From Halobacillus faecis (GTDB lineage: Bacteria; Bacillota; Bacilli; Bacillales; Halobacillaceae): a DNA stretch of 64,000 nucleotides. The notes beneath the pieces were generated by a model that saw nothing but the letters and a program-made list of their open reading frames with translations, did no database searches and was not told the origin of the DNA. Location of the stretch: positions 1 to 64,000 of the forward strand of contig NZ_BJYD01000003.1 in NCBI RefSeq assembly GCF_007991335.1, given 5' to 3'. This document shows positions 18,926 to 30,200 of the stretch, piece after piece. The position numbers were made by a program, and so were the translations under genes. Within the stretch, counting starts at the first letter, position 1, and every line of letters starts with the position of its first letter.

Positions 18926-19298
18926 ACTGGCAAGGAAATATGGAGACGGTCCTATTTCCTTGAAACAGATTGCCAGGGACAATGATTTGTCTGAACATTA
19001 CCTGGAGCAACTGATTGCTCCATTGCGAAATGCAAGTCTAGTGAAAAGCGTGCGGGGAGCCTATGGTGGCTACATGCTGACAAAAGCTCCTCATGAGATT
19101 ACAGCAGGAGATGTGATCCGTGTATTAGAGGGACCAATCACCCCTGTTGAAGGTATTGAAAATGAAGAGCCTGCCAAGCAAGCGTTGTGGAAGAGAGTCA
19201 GAGATGCGGTGAAAGATGTCCTTGATACCACGACACTTGAAGACTTGAAAGATCATGTCGATGATCAGACTCAGGATGCTTATATGTTTTATATTTAA
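18879..19298 (+). CDS. cymR: Rrf2-family cysteine metabolism repressor CymR
   Basis: A 139-residue winged-helix regulator. In B. subtilis CymR, in complex with the cysteine synthase CysK, represses genes for cysteine synthesis and sulfur uptake. The N-terminus KISTKGRYGL and the wing region VRGAYGGYML are diagnostic. There is no cysteine in the protein, so it cannot hold the Fe-S cluster of other Rrf2 proteins such as IscR; this matches CymR. The start at 18879 follows AAGGGTG located inside the upstream membrane gene. The following gene, iscS, starts 18 bases after the stop. Confidence 0.92.
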   Translation: MKISTKGRYGLTIMIELARKYGDGPISLKQIARDNDLSEHYLEQLIAPLRNASLVKSVRGAYGGYMLTKAPHEITAGDVIRVLEGPITPVEGIENEEPAKQALWKRVRDAVKDVLDTTTLEDLKDHVDDQTQDAYMFYI

Positions 19299-19315
19299 TG
19301 GTTGGAGGTGAAAAG

Positions 19316-20455
19316 ATGAAATCAATTTATTTGGACCATGCAGCGACTTCACCTGTCCATCCCAAAGTGATTGAAGAAATGATACCTGTTTACAAAGATG
19401 TATATGGTAATCCGTCAAGTGTTCATCAGTTTGGGAGGAAAGCCCGTCGGATCCTGGATGAAGGGCGTAGTAGAATTGCACAGGGCCTCGGTGCGAACGA
19501 AAAAGAAATTGTTTTTACAAGCGGTGGAACCGAAGCGGATAACTTAGCAATCATTGGTACGGCAAGAGCCAATCGTTCCAAGGGTAAGCATATCATTACC
19601 ACTTCAATTGAACATCATGCTACATTACATGCAGTCGAATACTTGGAGTCTAATGATTTTGAAGTGACTTATTTACCTGTAAATGCTGATGGAATCGTAG
19701 AAGTGGATGATGTTAAGGCTGCCCTTCGTGAGGATACCATACTTGTGTCCATCATGATGGTGAATAATGAAACCGGAGCGATTCAGCCGATTGAAGAAAT
19801 AGCTGCTTTGTTAAAGGAACACCAGGCTTATTTTCATTCTGATATCGTCCAGGCATACGGTCTGATGACTGTGGATGTTTCACAACTGGGAGTCGATTTA
19901 ATGGCGGTTTCCGGTCATAAGATTAATGGCCCGAAAGGCATAGGCTTTTTGTATATCCGTGAAGGCACGGTGATCGAATCTCTCCAATATGGAGGAGAAC
20001 AGGAGCGGAAAAGACGAGCAGGTACAGAAAACATTCCAGCCGTTCAAGGGCTGAAGACAGCTGTTGAGATTATGGAAGCTGAGCGTTCGACATATAAAGA
20101 AAAATACCTTCATTATAAGCAACTTTTTCTTCAAACCTTGGAGGAGGAGAACATTTCATTTGAAGTGAATGGGTCCCATGAACAAACGATAGAATCCATT
20201 GTAAACATCAGTTTCCCTGGAATGAACGTGGAAACTCTGCTTACCAATTTTGATTTATCTGGCATCGCTGCCTCCAGCGGAAGTGCCTGTACGGCAGGGT
20301 CTGTAGAGCCTTCACACGTTCTTTCAGCAATGTTTGGTTCCGACCATCCAAAAACGACAAATTCGATACGATTTAGTTTTGGACTCGCAAATAATGAAGA
20401 AGATATAACAGAAGCAGCAAGGAGAGTCAGCCAAATTATTAAACGGCTGGCTTGA
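19316..20455 (+). CDS. Cysteine desulfurase, IscS/NifS type (YrvO-like)
   Basis: This PLP enzyme takes sulfur from cysteine. In B. subtilis YrvO passes the persulfide to MnmA for tRNA 2-thiouridine. The 379 residues begin with the IYLDHAATSP motif. The PLP lysine lies in SGHKINGPKG near 199-208. The catalytic Cys is in SSGSACTAGS near 317-326. The start at 19316 has GGAGGTG 8 bases upstream. It is followed by mnmA after 18 bases, which supports the sulfur-donor pairing rather than a general Fe-S role. Confidence 0.93.
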   Translation: MKSIYLDHAATSPVHPKVIEEMIPVYKDVYGNPSSVHQFGRKARRILDEGRSRIAQGLGANEKEIVFTSGGTEADNLAIIGTARANRSKGKHIITTSIEHHATLHAVEYLESNDFEVTYLPVNADGIVEVDDVKAALREDTILVSIMMVNNETGAIQPIEEIAALLKEHQAYFHSDIVQAYGLMTVDVSQLGVDLMAVSGHKINGPKGIGFLYIREGTVIESLQYGGEQERKRRAGTENIPAVQGLKTAVEIMEAERSTYKEKYLHYKQLFLQTLEEENISFEVNGSHEQTIESIVNISFPGMNVETLLTNFDLSGIAASSGSACTAGSVEPSHVLSAMFGSDHPKTTNSIRFSFGLANNEEDITEAARRVSQIIKRLA

Positions 20456-20458
20456 TAA

Positions 20459-21586
<1,128 letters not shown>

Positions 21587-21593
21587 AATGAAA

Positions 21594-21628
21594 AAGTCAT
21601 GTCCGTATTTTTTGGACATGACTTTTTT
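21594..21628 (+). terminator. Intrinsic terminator after mnmA
   Basis: A perfect 11-bp stem (21594-21604 with 21614-21624) with a 9-base loop and a T run. Confidence 0.88.
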
Positions 21629-21750
21629 ATGAGTAGAAGGATTCCAGTCCGGTTGTCCGTATGAGAGTGCAAGGACACGCCTGAAGAGAAATATGGTTGA
21701 TGACATGAAAGTGTCGTTAGAAGAGAATCTGGGAAGGAGATTTTTAAAGA

Positions 21751-22410
21751 ATGGATAAGTTAAAACAAGGTATTGAACAGATGCAAAACCACAATTATGA
21801 GGAAGCAGCGAAGCTATTTACAGAGGCCATTGATGAGAATCCAAAAGAGCCTGTCGGGTATATCAATTTCGGTAATTTGCTTACACATATGAATGACCAT
21901 GAAAGAGCAGCACGCTTCTTTCATCGTGCCATCGAATTGGATGATACGGCCGCAACAGCCTACTATGGTTTGGGAAATGTTTATTATGAGCAGGAAAAGT
22001 ACACGAAAGCGCAGGAACAGTTCATCCAGGCGATTCAACAAGGATTGGATGAAGCAGATGTTCACTTTATGTTAGGTATGACATTTATTCATCAAGAATA
22101 TGTGAAGCTTGCTTTACCTTATCTTTTGAGAGCTTCAGAACTCGCCCCGGAAGATGTTGATGTCCAATTCCAATATGGCCTGTGCCTGGCTCAAAATGGA
22201 CAGATTGATCAAGCTGAACATGTGATGAACCATGTGCTACAATTAGAAGAACAACATAGTGATGCGCATTACAACCTTGGTGTGGTTGCTCTCCACCAGG
22301 AGAACGCTCAAAAAGCACTGGAGCATTTTTCTAAAGCATTAGAAATCAATCCGGAGCATATGCTGGCAGCTCACGCCAAAGGGCAAGTGGAGCAAGCTTT
22401 AAACGAGTAG
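21751..22410 (+). CDS. TPR-repeat protein (YrrB-like)
   Basis: A 219-residue soluble protein made almost wholly of about six 34-residue tetratricopeptide repeats (for example AYYGLGNVYYEQEKYTKA and AHYNLGVVALHQENAQKA). TPR repeats form a protein-binding scaffold. No catalytic motif, signal peptide or membrane segment is seen. It sits between mnmA and recD2, as yrrB does in B. subtilis, and ends about 15 bases before recD2, so the two are probably cotranscribed. Its partner is unknown. Confidence 0.85.
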   Translation: MDKLKQGIEQMQNHNYEEAAKLFTEAIDENPKEPVGYINFGNLLTHMNDHERAARFFHRAIELDDTAATAYYGLGNVYYEQEKYTKAQEQFIQAIQQGLDEADVHFMLGMTFIHQEYVKLALPYLLRASELAPEDVDVQFQYGLCLAQNGQIDQAEHVMNHVLQLEEQHSDAHYNLGVVALHQENAQKALEHFSKALEINPEHMLAAHAKGQVEQALNE

Positions 22411-22425
22411 AGGAGTTCGATGGTC

Positions 22426-24753
22426 ATGACTCAACAATCGCTCTTTCAAGAATCGAATGAAGAACGTCCATATGTCAAAGGGGAATTGAGTCGGATGATT
22501 TTTCACAATGAATCCGAGCATTTTTCAATTGCTTCCATTCATGTGAAGGAAACGAATGAGGCTTTCGAGGAAAAGTCCCTTGTAATTAAGGGGCATTTTT
22601 CTCCTTTGGAGGAAGGCGAAACCTATATGTTTTATGGGGAATTTCAAAACCATAAAAAATTCGGTCTGCAGTATGAAGTAGATATGTACAATCGTGTCAT
22701 GCCGGAAACGAGAGATGGAATCGTCCTCTACTTGTCCAGTGACCTTTTTCACGGCATCGGAAAGAAGACGGCCGAACGAATCGTTGATGAGTTAGGAGAA
22801 CAAGCGATATCACGAATATTGGAAAACCGTGATGTATTGGATGCTGTTCCAAAGCTGCCTAAAGAAAAAGCAGATCAATTACATGCGGCTTTGAAAGAGC
22901 ATCAAGGGTTCGAGCACGTGATGATCCACTTATCCCAATATGGATTTGGCTTGAAGCTGGCACAAAAAATCTATGAAGCCTTTAAAGATCAAACGATGGC
23001 CATCATTGAAGAGGATCCATACCAACTGGTCTTCCATGTGGATGGTTTCGGTTTTCATCGAGCGGATGAAATGGCTAAGATGCAGAACCTATCGCATGAT
23101 CATCCGACAAGGATACGAGCAGCATGCTTGTATATGATGCAAAAAAGCATGAGTGCTGGACATGTCTATCTGCCGACAGAAGAGTGTCTTGTTCAGGTTG
23201 AACAGCTGTTGAATCAGGGTTCCGAACCTGCTATTACTTTCGAACAGCTATCTGAGCAAATGATCCACCTCGGTGAAGAACGATTTGTGTATATTGAAGA
23301 GGAACGGATCTACCTACCCACTCTATATTTTGCCGAAAATGGCTTTTGCAGCCATGTAGAACGTATTCAAGAAAAAGAGGTCGATGTAACGCATACACAA
23401 GCAGACTTGATGAAAATTATCGGAGACCTGGAAGAAGAGGAAGCGATGAGTTATGGGGAAGATCAGTTCGCAGCCATTGAAAAAGCCCTTCATTCCAAAT
23501 TGATGATTTTAACAGGTGGACCGGGGACGGGGAAAACAACAGTCATTAAAGGTATCATTCATACGTATGCAGAATTGAACGATTTTTCAATCCATCCGGA
23601 AGATTATGATAGTGATAAACCTTTTCCATTCGTCCTTGCCGCACCTACAGGGAGAGCGGCTAAAAGGATGACTGAATCGACAGGGCTGCCGGCAAGCACG
23701 ATCCACCGTTTGCTTGGTTGGGATGGACATGATTCCTTTGAACGCAACCAGAACAATCCACTAGAAGGAAGCTTATTAATCATTGATGAATTTTCGATGG
23801 TCGATATCTGGCTTGCTAATCAGTTGTTCCGTGCCATACCTGATGATATGCAGGTTTTGCTTGTGGGAGATGAAGACCAACTGCCATCGGTAGGACCTGG
23901 ACAAGTGCTTGCTGACCTCCTGGCTTCTGAAACGCTTCCCTCTGTAAAGTTGACGGAAGTCTATCGTCAAAAGGAAGGTTCGAAGATCATCCAACTTGCT
24001 CACGAAATAAAAAAGGATGCCTGTACGTCGGCCTCTCTTGAAAAGGATCATGATTTTAACTTTATCTCAGCAAGAGAACACCAGTTAAGTGATCTTGTCA
24101 CCAACATTGTTCAAAAAGCTTTGGACAAGGGGAATGAATTGAAAGATATCCAAGTGCTTGCACCGATGTACCGTACAGATGTCGGGATTCATAAGTTGAA
24201 TGAAAGCATCCAGCAGACGGTTAATCCGAAAAGTAAGCAAAAACGCGATTTGAGGCACTTCGATGTGACTTATCGAAAAGGGGATAAGGTCATCCAATTG
24301 GTGAATCAGCCTGAAGATGGTGTTTATAATGGAGATATCGGTGAGATCGTAGCGATTTTCCGTGCGGAAGAAAATGTCGATGGGGTTGAGCAGGTAGTCG
24401 TTGATTTTGAAGGAAAAGAAGTCGTCTATCCAAAAAAAGACTTAAACAGCATCATGCATGCCTATTGTACATCGATCCACAAATCTCAGGGCAGTGAGTT
24501 TTCCATCGTTATTCTACCAATCGTAAGAAGCTACCGTAGAATGTTGAGAAAGAATCTAATCTATACGGCTATTACAAGATCTAAACAGTCTCTCATCATT
24601 TGCGGCGACCCGGCAGCATTTCTTGACGGTGTGGGAACAACCGATACGAATACGAGATATACCAGGTTGAAAGAGAAACTGCAGGAAGAATCAGCCCCTG
24701 AAATGGACACAGAAGAAGAGGAAGAACAGTTGTCACCATATGATTTTATGTAG
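22426..24753 (+). CDS. recD2: ATP-dependent RecD2 DNA helicase
   Basis: RecD2 is a 5'-3' superfamily 1B helicase that works without RecBC in replication-fork maintenance and repair. The 775-residue protein has the N-terminal RecD2 extension with helix-hairpin-helix elements (about 90-200). Walker A LTGGPGTGKTT is near 364-374, the DEFSMVD motif II near 453-459, and the late motif SIHKSQGSEF near 685. The acidic C-terminal tail may bind partners. Two ATGs lie at 22420 and 22426. The AGGAG site is 4 and 10 bases away respectively, so 22426 is preferred. Confidence 0.94.
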   Translation: MTQQSLFQESNEERPYVKGELSRMIFHNESEHFSIASIHVKETNEAFEEKSLVIKGHFSPLEEGETYMFYGEFQNHKKFGLQYEVDMYNRVMPETRDGIVLYLSSDLFHGIGKKTAERIVDELGEQAISRILENRDVLDAVPKLPKEKADQLHAALKEHQGFEHVMIHLSQYGFGLKLAQKIYEAFKDQTMAIIEEDPYQLVFHVDGFGFHRADEMAKMQNLSHDHPTRIRAACLYMMQKSMSAGHVYLPTEECLVQVEQLLNQGSEPAITFEQLSEQMIHLGEERFVYIEEERIYLPTLYFAENGFCSHVERIQEKEVDVTHTQADLMKIIGDLEEEEAMSYGEDQFAAIEKALHSKLMILTGGPGTGKTTVIKGIIHTYAELNDFSIHPEDYDSDKPFPFVLAAPTGRAAKRMTESTGLPASTIHRLLGWDGHDSFERNQNNPLEGSLLIIDEFSMVDIWLANQLFRAIPDDMQVLLVGDEDQLPSVGPGQVLADLLASETLPSVKLTEVYRQKEGSKIIQLAHEIKKDACTSASLEKDHDFNFISAREHQLSDLVTNIVQKALDKGNELKDIQVLAPMYRTDVGIHKLNESIQQTVNPKSKQKRDLRHFDVTYRKGDKVIQLVNQPEDGVYNGDIGEIVAIFRAEENVDGVEQVVVDFEGKEVVYPKKDLNSIMHAYCTSIHKSQGSEFSIVILPIVRSYRRMLRKNLIYTAITRSKQSLIICGDPAAFLDGVGTTDTNTRYTRLKEKLQEESAPEMDTEEEEEQLSPYDFM

Positions 24754-24764
24754 GAGGGAACGTT

Positions 24765-25577
24765 TTGGCTCATTCTATTGGGATGTCTGGAAGTACCATT
24801 TTGTCCAATCGTGACCGGCTTCCTGAGCTGTTTGATAAAGGATTGCCTCATGTTGAAATAGGAGAGTTTGGGGACAGAGATTCCTATCTCTCCTTTTTGA
24901 GTTTAGCAAGAGAGAACAAGGTAAGTTTTGGTATTCATGTTCCTCACTTCAGAGAAAACAGCAAGTATGACCTTTTAGAAGAAGTGAAAATGGAACCCAC
25001 CTTTGCGAGGGAATTGTTTGTAAAGGAAGTGCAAGAAGCGGCTCGATCAGGGGCTTCCTATGTTCTTGTTCATTTTCCTTACTTTAAAGGTGAGGCGGAG
25101 TTTACGAACGAAAAGATAGAGGAAGGATTGCAGTTTTTACATCATTTACAGGAATTGTATGACATTCCGATTGTGTGTGAACCAAAACTCGGCCAAAATA
25201 AATCACCTGCAGGCATTCAGTACTTGTATGACTTCCCTATGAAACTCTGGGAAGAATACGGTCTGAGTATTTGTATCGATATCGGTGATTATAGGATTGC
25301 AGTGGAAGACAAGTGGAGAGAGTACATCGAACCGCTTCTTCCATTTACAAAAGTCGTACATATGCATAACGTCCGGTTCACTGATGAAGCTTATATTTGG
25401 ACACCCATTCACCGGGATTTTGAAAAACAAGGCACGGCTTTTGATATGGCGCCTTGTATAGAGCTTCTGGCTAAGGGCAGGGACAAATATTTCATACTCG
25501 AACACACCCCGCACACAAACCCTTCTGGAAAAGATGTCGATGATGGGATCGAATGGGTTACCCAACAACTCAAGTAA
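24765..25577 (+). CDS. Xylose-isomerase-like TIM-barrel protein
   Basis: A 270-residue protein with the sugar phosphate isomerase/epimerase or AP-endonuclease-2 type TIM-barrel pattern. Beta-strand ends carry polar or metal-ligand residues: HVPHF near 45, VHFPYF near 96, CEPKLGQN near 132, CIDIGDY near 164, HMHNVR near 190, and LEHTPHTNPS near 240. These could bind divalent metal. The substrate cannot be told from sequence. The start is TTG at 24765, six bases after GGAGGG; the recD2 stop overlaps that ribosome site. I do not know a gene of this type at this place in B. subtilis. Confidence 0.7.
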   Translation: MAHSIGMSGSTILSNRDRLPELFDKGLPHVEIGEFGDRDSYLSFLSLARENKVSFGIHVPHFRENSKYDLLEEVKMEPTFARELFVKEVQEAARSGASYVLVHFPYFKGEAEFTNEKIEEGLQFLHHLQELYDIPIVCEPKLGQNKSPAGIQYLYDFPMKLWEEYGLSICIDIGDYRIAVEDKWREYIEPLLPFTKVVHMHNVRFTDEAYIWTPIHRDFEKQGTAFDMAPCIELLAKGRDKYFILEHTPHTNPSGKDVDDGIEWVTQQLK

Positions 25578-25631
25578 TGTATGAATCTCATGATCGTGGA
25601 CATACTATTTGGTAAAAAAGGAGTATGTCCG

Positions 25632-25808
25632 ATGAGATGTCCGAACTGTAATAATAAGAACCTCGGGAAGATCGGCAACGAACAATATTATTGTTGGAAT
25701 TGTTGCCTTGAATTAACGATTGAAGATGGGAAAATGAATATCAACCAAATTGAGGAAGATGGCAGTTTAAGTTCTTTGAATGATATATTTTATCAACAAG
25801 GATCTTGA
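25632..25808 (+). CDS. Small zinc-ribbon-like protein
   Basis: A 58-residue protein beginning MRCPNC and containing a second pair YYCWNC, so four cysteines in a CxxC-N15-CxxC arrangement that should bind one zinc ion. The rest is acidic and ends with SLSSLNDIFYQQ. The start at 25632 has AAAGGAG 8 bases upstream; an earlier start would add a poorly conserved leader. It lies between the TIM-barrel gene and the AI-2E transporter gene, in the same direction, 6 bases before the latter. Small proteins of this kind are annotated in related Bacillaceae. The role is unknown. Confidence 0.7.
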   Translation: MRCPNCNNKNLGKIGNEQYYCWNCCLELTIEDGKMNINQIEEDGSLSSLNDIFYQQGS

Positions 25809-25814
25809 TGATTC

Positions 25815-26882
25815 ATGAGTGATCGCTCCTCTAAATGGTTGCGGAGATTCACCATCTTTTTTATTATCCTACTTTCTCTCTTATTGTTAGCCTGGTTGTT
25901 CCCTTATTATGACGGTGTCCTCATTGTCATAGGGAAAGTGGTCCTGCCGTTTTTACTTGCACTCGTATTATCCCTTTTGCTGCACCCTCTCGTACACGTG
26001 ATCGAGGATCTCGGTCTATCTCGTACGATCAGCATCCTTGTAATTTTTGTCGTGTTCTTTTCATTGACAGCTTTTGGATTATACAAAGGGATCCCACGTT
26101 TGCTCGATCAATTGAAGCTTTTAAATGAGCATCTGCCTTATTTGGTGGAGTCATATCAGGATTGGACAAAACAGCTGTATGCTCAAACTGAGAAATTGCC
26201 GGATGGGTTGCATCATGAAGTGGATGCGCGTTTTGCAAGTTTTGAAGAGTGGGTGAGCGGAAGAGTACTCGCCGTGCTAGCTGGCCTCAGTGGTATTTTC
26301 AACATGGTTGTTCTCCTTGCCGTTGTGCCTGTTATGACGTTTTATTTTCTCAAAGACTACAAGAGCATAGGAAAGACATTCGTGTCCATCCTCCCTTCTA
26401 AATGGCATGAGGAATCCAAGAGGTTGGTTAGAGAGTTGAATCATTCCCTGGGAGGCTATATTCGAGGGCAGCTATTGATCAGTTTATTTGTCGGTGTATT
26501 AGCTACTGCAGGTTTCTGGTTGATTGACCTCCCTTACCCTTTAGTCTTAGGTTTGGTTGCTGGTCTGACGAATATTATCCCTTATTTCGGCCCTCTTCTT
26601 GGAGCAGGCCCTGCGGGCATTGTTGCTCTTACCGTCAGTGTGAATACACTGCTCTTTACATTAGCTGTTATTTTGATTATTCAACTGATTGAGGGTAATC
26701 TCCTATCCCCTTATATCATGGGGAGGAGTATCCATATCCATCCCTTGTTTATTATCTTGGCGTTGCTGGTCGGTGGAGAAGTAGCTGGCATCCCAGGACT
26801 GATTTTAGCTGTTCCTGTATTGACTTGTTTAAAAGTAGTAGCGGCGGAAATTCGTACAGGAAGGTTAAACATTGACAGATGA
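25815..26882 (+). CDS. AI-2E family transporter (YrrI-like)
   Basis: A 355-residue membrane protein of the AI-2E/PerM family. Paired helices lie at the N-terminus (about 10-60), a soluble segment spans about 90-140, and a cluster of helices in the C-terminal half includes the conserved LVAGLTNIIPYFGPLLGAGPA and ILIIQLIEGNLLSPYIMG stretches. Family members export small molecules or ions; some are Na+/H+ antiporters and one exports autoinducer-2. The substrate here is unknown. The ribosome site before 25815 is weak. The alaS promoter -35 lies in its last codons. Confidence 0.85.
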   Translation: MSDRSSKWLRRFTIFFIILLSLLLLAWLFPYYDGVLIVIGKVVLPFLLALVLSLLLHPLVHVIEDLGLSRTISILVIFVVFFSLTAFGLYKGIPRLLDQLKLLNEHLPYLVESYQDWTKQLYAQTEKLPDGLHHEVDARFASFEEWVSGRVLAVLAGLSGIFNMVVLLAVVPVMTFYFLKDYKSIGKTFVSILPSKWHEESKRLVRELNHSLGGYIRGQLLISLFVGVLATAGFWLIDLPYPLVLGLVAGLTNIIPYFGPLLGAGPAGIVALTVSVNTLLFTLAVILIIQLIEGNLLSPYIMGRSIHIHPLFIILALLVGGEVAGIPGLILAVPVLTCLKVVAAEIRTGRLNIDR

Positions 26883-26900
26883 ACGACAGTTATCTATAAT
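26872..26900 (+). promoter_or_regulatory. Consensus SigA promoter of alaS
   Basis: A perfect TTGACA (26872-26877), a 17-base spacer and a perfect TATAAT (26895-26900). The -35 is embedded in the last codons of the preceding transporter gene. Confidence 0.9.
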
Positions 26901-26934
26901 TACGCTTAGCAAAGACTATAAGGACGAAAGAATA

Positions 26935-27168
26935 CAATGAAGGAAAAAAGTAGACGACTCGTTCATGAGCAGAGAGATGCGTTCCAGGGCTGAAAAACGC
27001 ATTGCATGATGGTCGTTGAAAGCTATTCCGGAGTGCGGTTAATTCCCGCCGGGGTCATGCCACGTTACAGGCATTCGAGCTGATAGACGTGGATGTCTAT
27101 AACCAGGGTGGTACCGCGGAAAAAACCCCGTCCCTGCCGATCTAAAGGCAGGGACGGGGTTTTTTTGT
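26935..27168 (+). promoter_or_regulatory. T-box leader of alaS
   Basis: A tRNA-Ala-sensing antitermination leader. Stem I has AGTA at 26949-26952, then ACGAC (26954-26958) pairing with GTCGT (27012-27016). The specifier GCT (alanine) is at 27022-27024, preceded by TGAAA. The GA-rich bulge GCAGAGAGATGC is present. The T-box AGGGTGGTACCGCGG is at 27105-27119. The terminator stem (about 27125-27160) is very GC-rich and followed by seven T. Confidence 0.93.
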
Positions 27169-27227
27169 TCCTTCTTCGTCCGGAACGGTCTCTAATACTA
27201 TCGATGAAACTGAGGAGGTTATTGAAT

Positions 27228-29864
27228 ATGAAATCATTAACATCAGCGGAAGTCCGTCAAATGTTTCTTGACTTCTTTAAAGAAAAAGGACATAGCGTTG
27301 AACCCAGCGCATCACTTGTTCCTCACGAAGATCCTACACTGCTCTGGATCAACAGTGGTGTGGCAACCTTAAAGAAATATTTTGATGGTCGCGTCATTCC
27401 CGAAAACCCGCGCATTGTCAATGCGCAAAAATCCATTCGTACGAATGATATCGAAAATGTAGGATTTACGGCCAGACACCATACCTTCTTTGAGATGCTT
27501 GGTAATTTTTCTATTGGAGATTACTTCAAGCAAGAGGCCATGGAATGGGCTTGGGAGTTCCTTACAAGTGAACAATGGATTGGATTCGACCCAGAAAGGC
27601 TATCTGTAACCGTGCACCCGGAAGATGATGAAGCTTACCAAATCTGGAAAGATGAAATTGGACTGGATGAAGAGCGAATCATCCGCATCGAAGAGAATTT
27701 CTGGGATATCGGAGAGGGACCAAGCGGCCCGAATACAGAAATCTTTTATGACCGTGGAGAGAAATACGGAAATGACATGAATGACCCAGAACTATATCCA
27801 GGTGGTGAAAATGAACGCTATCTGGAAATATGGAACCTTGTTTTCTCTCAGTTCAACCACAATCCGGACGATACTTATACACCACTTCCTAAGAAAAACA
27901 TTGATACAGGGATGGGGCTTGAGCGTATTGTTTGCGTCATTCAAGAAACGGAAACGAACTTTGAGACCGATCTATTCCTTCCAATCATTGAAGCGACGGA
28001 AAAAATGGCGGACAAAAACTATGGGGACAGCTTCGATACAGATGCTTCTTTCAAAGTGATTGCAGACCATATGAGAACCGTGACATTTGCTGTAAGTGAT
28101 GGAGCCCTCCCTTCAAATGAAGGACGTGGTTACGTGTTGCGTCGTCTGCTGCGCAGAGCTGTACGTTTTGCTAAGCAGATTGGAATTGACAAACCGTTCA
28201 TGTATAAACTAGTGCCCGAAGTTTCTAAAATCATGGTCGACTTCTATCCTGAAGTGAAGGAGAAAGAAGCCTTCATTCAAAACGTCATACAGACAGAAGA
28301 AGCACGTTTCCATGAAACATTGAATGATGGGCTACAGATTCTTTCCACCATCATCAAACAGGAAACCGAGAAAGGAAGCAATGTGTTCCCTGGTACGGAA
28401 GTCTTCCGTTTATATGATACGTATGGCTTCCCGAAAGAACTGACAGAAGAATACGTAGCAGAAGCAGGCTTCACTATTGATGAAGAAGGTTTCCAAAACG
28501 AAATGCAGAAGCAGCGGGAGCGCGCACGGAGTGCTCGTCAGAAGACCGATTCCATGCAAGTCCAGGATGGAGTACTGGGTGACGTTCACGTCGAAAGTGA
28601 ATTCATTGGCTACGACACACTTCAAGTCGAAACGGAAATTGTAGAATTGATTAAAGGAAAAGAGTTCAGTGGCTATGCAGAAGAAGGCGACACGATTTAC
28701 CTTTTCCTATCCCAAACACCTTTCTACGCCGAGAGTGGTGGTCAGATCGCCGATCGCGGTTTCCTGAGAACAGAGTCTGCTGTAGTCGAAGTTACTAATG
28801 TTCAAAAAGCACCAAATGGTCAGCATATGCATGAAGCGGTCGTTAAACAAGGTTCTATAGAAAAAGGAGCCACAGTCAAAGCAGAAGTGGATCAAAGTGG
28901 ACGTTCCTTTATTGTTAAAAACCATACAGCGACACACCTTCTGCATCAAGCATTAAAAGATGTGCTCGGCGAGCATGTCAATCAGGCTGGTTCCCTTGTA
29001 GCTCCAGATCGCATGCGCTTTGACTTTTCACATTTCGGTTCTGTAACGAACGAAGAAATGGAGAAAATTGAGGCCATCGTCAATGAAAAAGTATGGCAGT
29101 CTATTCCGGTCTCCATTGAGCTCAATTCCATTGAAGAAGCTAAAGCTAAAGGCGCGATGGCCTTGTTCGGTGAGAAATATGGCGACACAGTCAGAGTCGT
29201 TCAGGTTGGCGATTACAGCTTGGAGCTTTGCGGTGGTTGTCATGTCATGAACACAGCTGAAATTGGCTTGTTTAAGATTATTTCAGAATCTGGAATTGGT
29301 GCAGGCACCCGAAGAATTGAAGCTGTCACAGCTAAGGATGCCTATTTGTATATGAATGGCAAAGAAGCGTTGCTGAAAAAAGCCGGACAGCAGTTGAAAA
29401 CGAAGCCTGAGCAAGTGCCGGAACGAATTGAAGCCCTTCATAAAGAAATGAAAGATCTTCAAAAAGAAAATGAATCGTTAAGTGCCAAATTATCAAACAT
29501 GGAAGCCTCCAATATTCTGGATGAAGTGGAGGAAGTCAACGGTGTGAAGGTTCTTGCGAAGCAAGTGGATGTGAAAGATATGAATGCTCTCAGAACCATG
29601 GTTGATGATCTGAAACAGAAACTTGACTCCGGAATGATCCTTCTAGCCGCTCCGAATGGAGATAAAGTTCAATTGATTGCAGGAGTATCGAAGGACTTAG
29701 TAGAAAAAGGATATCATGCCGGTCAATTAATCAAAGAAGCAGCGACCCGATGTGGTGGCGGCGGTGGAGGCCGTCCAGACATGGCACAAGCGGGTGGTAA
29801 AGACGCTTCTAAAATTCCAGAAGCACTACAATATGCTAAGGAATATGCAAGTCAAAACGCCTAG
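27228..29864 (+). CDS. alaS: Alanyl-tRNA synthetase
   Basis: AlaS charges tRNA-Ala and clears mischarged Ser and Gly. The 878-residue length equals what I recall for B. subtilis AlaRS. The class II catalytic core is at the N-terminus (about 1-460). The editing domain carries the zinc motif HTATHLLH near 565 and CGGCHVMNT near 667. A coiled coil and a Gly-rich DHHA1/C-Ala domain ([13 protein letters not shown]) follow. The start at 27228 follows GAGGAGG. Any start upstream would lie inside the T-box terminator. Confidence 0.97.
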   Translation: MKSLTSAEVRQMFLDFFKEKGHSVEPSASLVPHEDPTLLWINSGVATLKKYFDGRVIPENPRIVNAQKSIRTNDIENVGFTARHHTFFEMLGNFSIGDYFKQEAMEWAWEFLTSEQWIGFDPERLSVTVHPEDDEAYQIWKDEIGLDEERIIRIEENFWDIGEGPSGPNTEIFYDRGEKYGNDMNDPELYPGGENERYLEIWNLVFSQFNHNPDDTYTPLPKKNIDTGMGLERIVCVIQETETNFETDLFLPIIEATEKMADKNYGDSFDTDASFKVIADHMRTVTFAVSDGALPSNEGRGYVLRRLLRRAVRFAKQIGIDKPFMYKLVPEVSKIMVDFYPEVKEKEAFIQNVIQTEEARFHETLNDGLQILSTIIKQETEKGSNVFPGTEVFRLYDTYGFPKELTEEYVAEAGFTIDEEGFQNEMQKQRERARSARQKTDSMQVQDGVLGDVHVESEFIGYDTLQVETEIVELIKGKEFSGYAEEGDTIYLFLSQTPFYAESGGQIADRGFLRTESAVVEVTNVQKAPNGQHMHEAVVKQGSIEKGATVKAEVDQSGRSFIVKNHTATHLLHQALKDVLGEHVNQAGSLVAPDRMRFDFSHFGSVTNEEMEKIEAIVNEKVWQSIPVSIELNSIEEAKAKGAMALFGEKYGDTVRVVQVGDYSLELCGGCHVMNTAEIGLFKIISESGIGAGTRRIEAVTAKDAYLYMNGKEALLKKAGQQLKTKPEQVPERIEALHKEMKDLQKENESLSAKLSNMEASNILDEVEEVNGVKVLAKQVDVKDMNALRTMVDDLKQKLDSGMILLAAPNGDKVQLIAGVSKDLVEKGYHAGQLIKEAATRCGGGGGGRPDMAQAGGKDASKIPEALQYAKEYASQNA

Positions 29865-29927
29865 TTTTTCCTATAGAAGAATTAGGTATATAATAGAGTA
29901 AATACTACAAAGTGCGAGGTGACTGTA

Positions 29928-30200
29928 ATGAGTTCAATGGATAAAACGATGAGGTTCAACTTCTCTGAAGAACCGTTTGATCAAGATGTCCAATCCGTAC
30001 TTCTATCTGTTTACGGAGCATTACAAGAGAAAGGGTACAATCCGATCAACCAGATTGTCGGATATTTGCTTTCAGGCGACCCTGCATACATTCCTCGTCA
30101 TCAGGATGCCAGAAACTTGATCCGCAAAATTGAGCGTGATGAGTTGATTGAAGAGCTGGTTAAATCTTACATCAAAGAGAATAAAGAGGGCATTGAATGA
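29928..30200 (+). CDS. IreB-family regulatory phosphoprotein (YrzL)
   Basis: A 90-residue cytoplasmic protein of the IreB/DUF965 family. It contains the near-invariant segment [15 protein letters not shown] and [10 protein letters not shown]. In Enterococcus, IreB is phosphorylated on N-terminal threonines by the Ser/Thr kinase IreK and limits cephalosporin resistance. The N-terminus here ([11 protein letters not shown]) has a candidate Thr. The start at 29928 follows GCGAGGTGA. A TATAAT at 29889-29894 may be a -10. The alaS-yrzL-ruvX order is conserved in Firmicutes, and the stop overlaps the ruvX start by four bases. Confidence 0.88.
   Translation: MSSMDKTMRFNFSEEPFDQDVQSVLLSVYGALQEKGYNPINQIVGYLLSGDPAYIPRHQDARNLIRKIERDELIEELVKSYIKENKEGIE

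Noticed and set aside
27093-27227. 45-codon upstream extension of alaS
   Set aside because: It would start inside the T-box motif and run through the terminator hairpin. The ATG at 27228 has a strong ribosome site and gives the family length.
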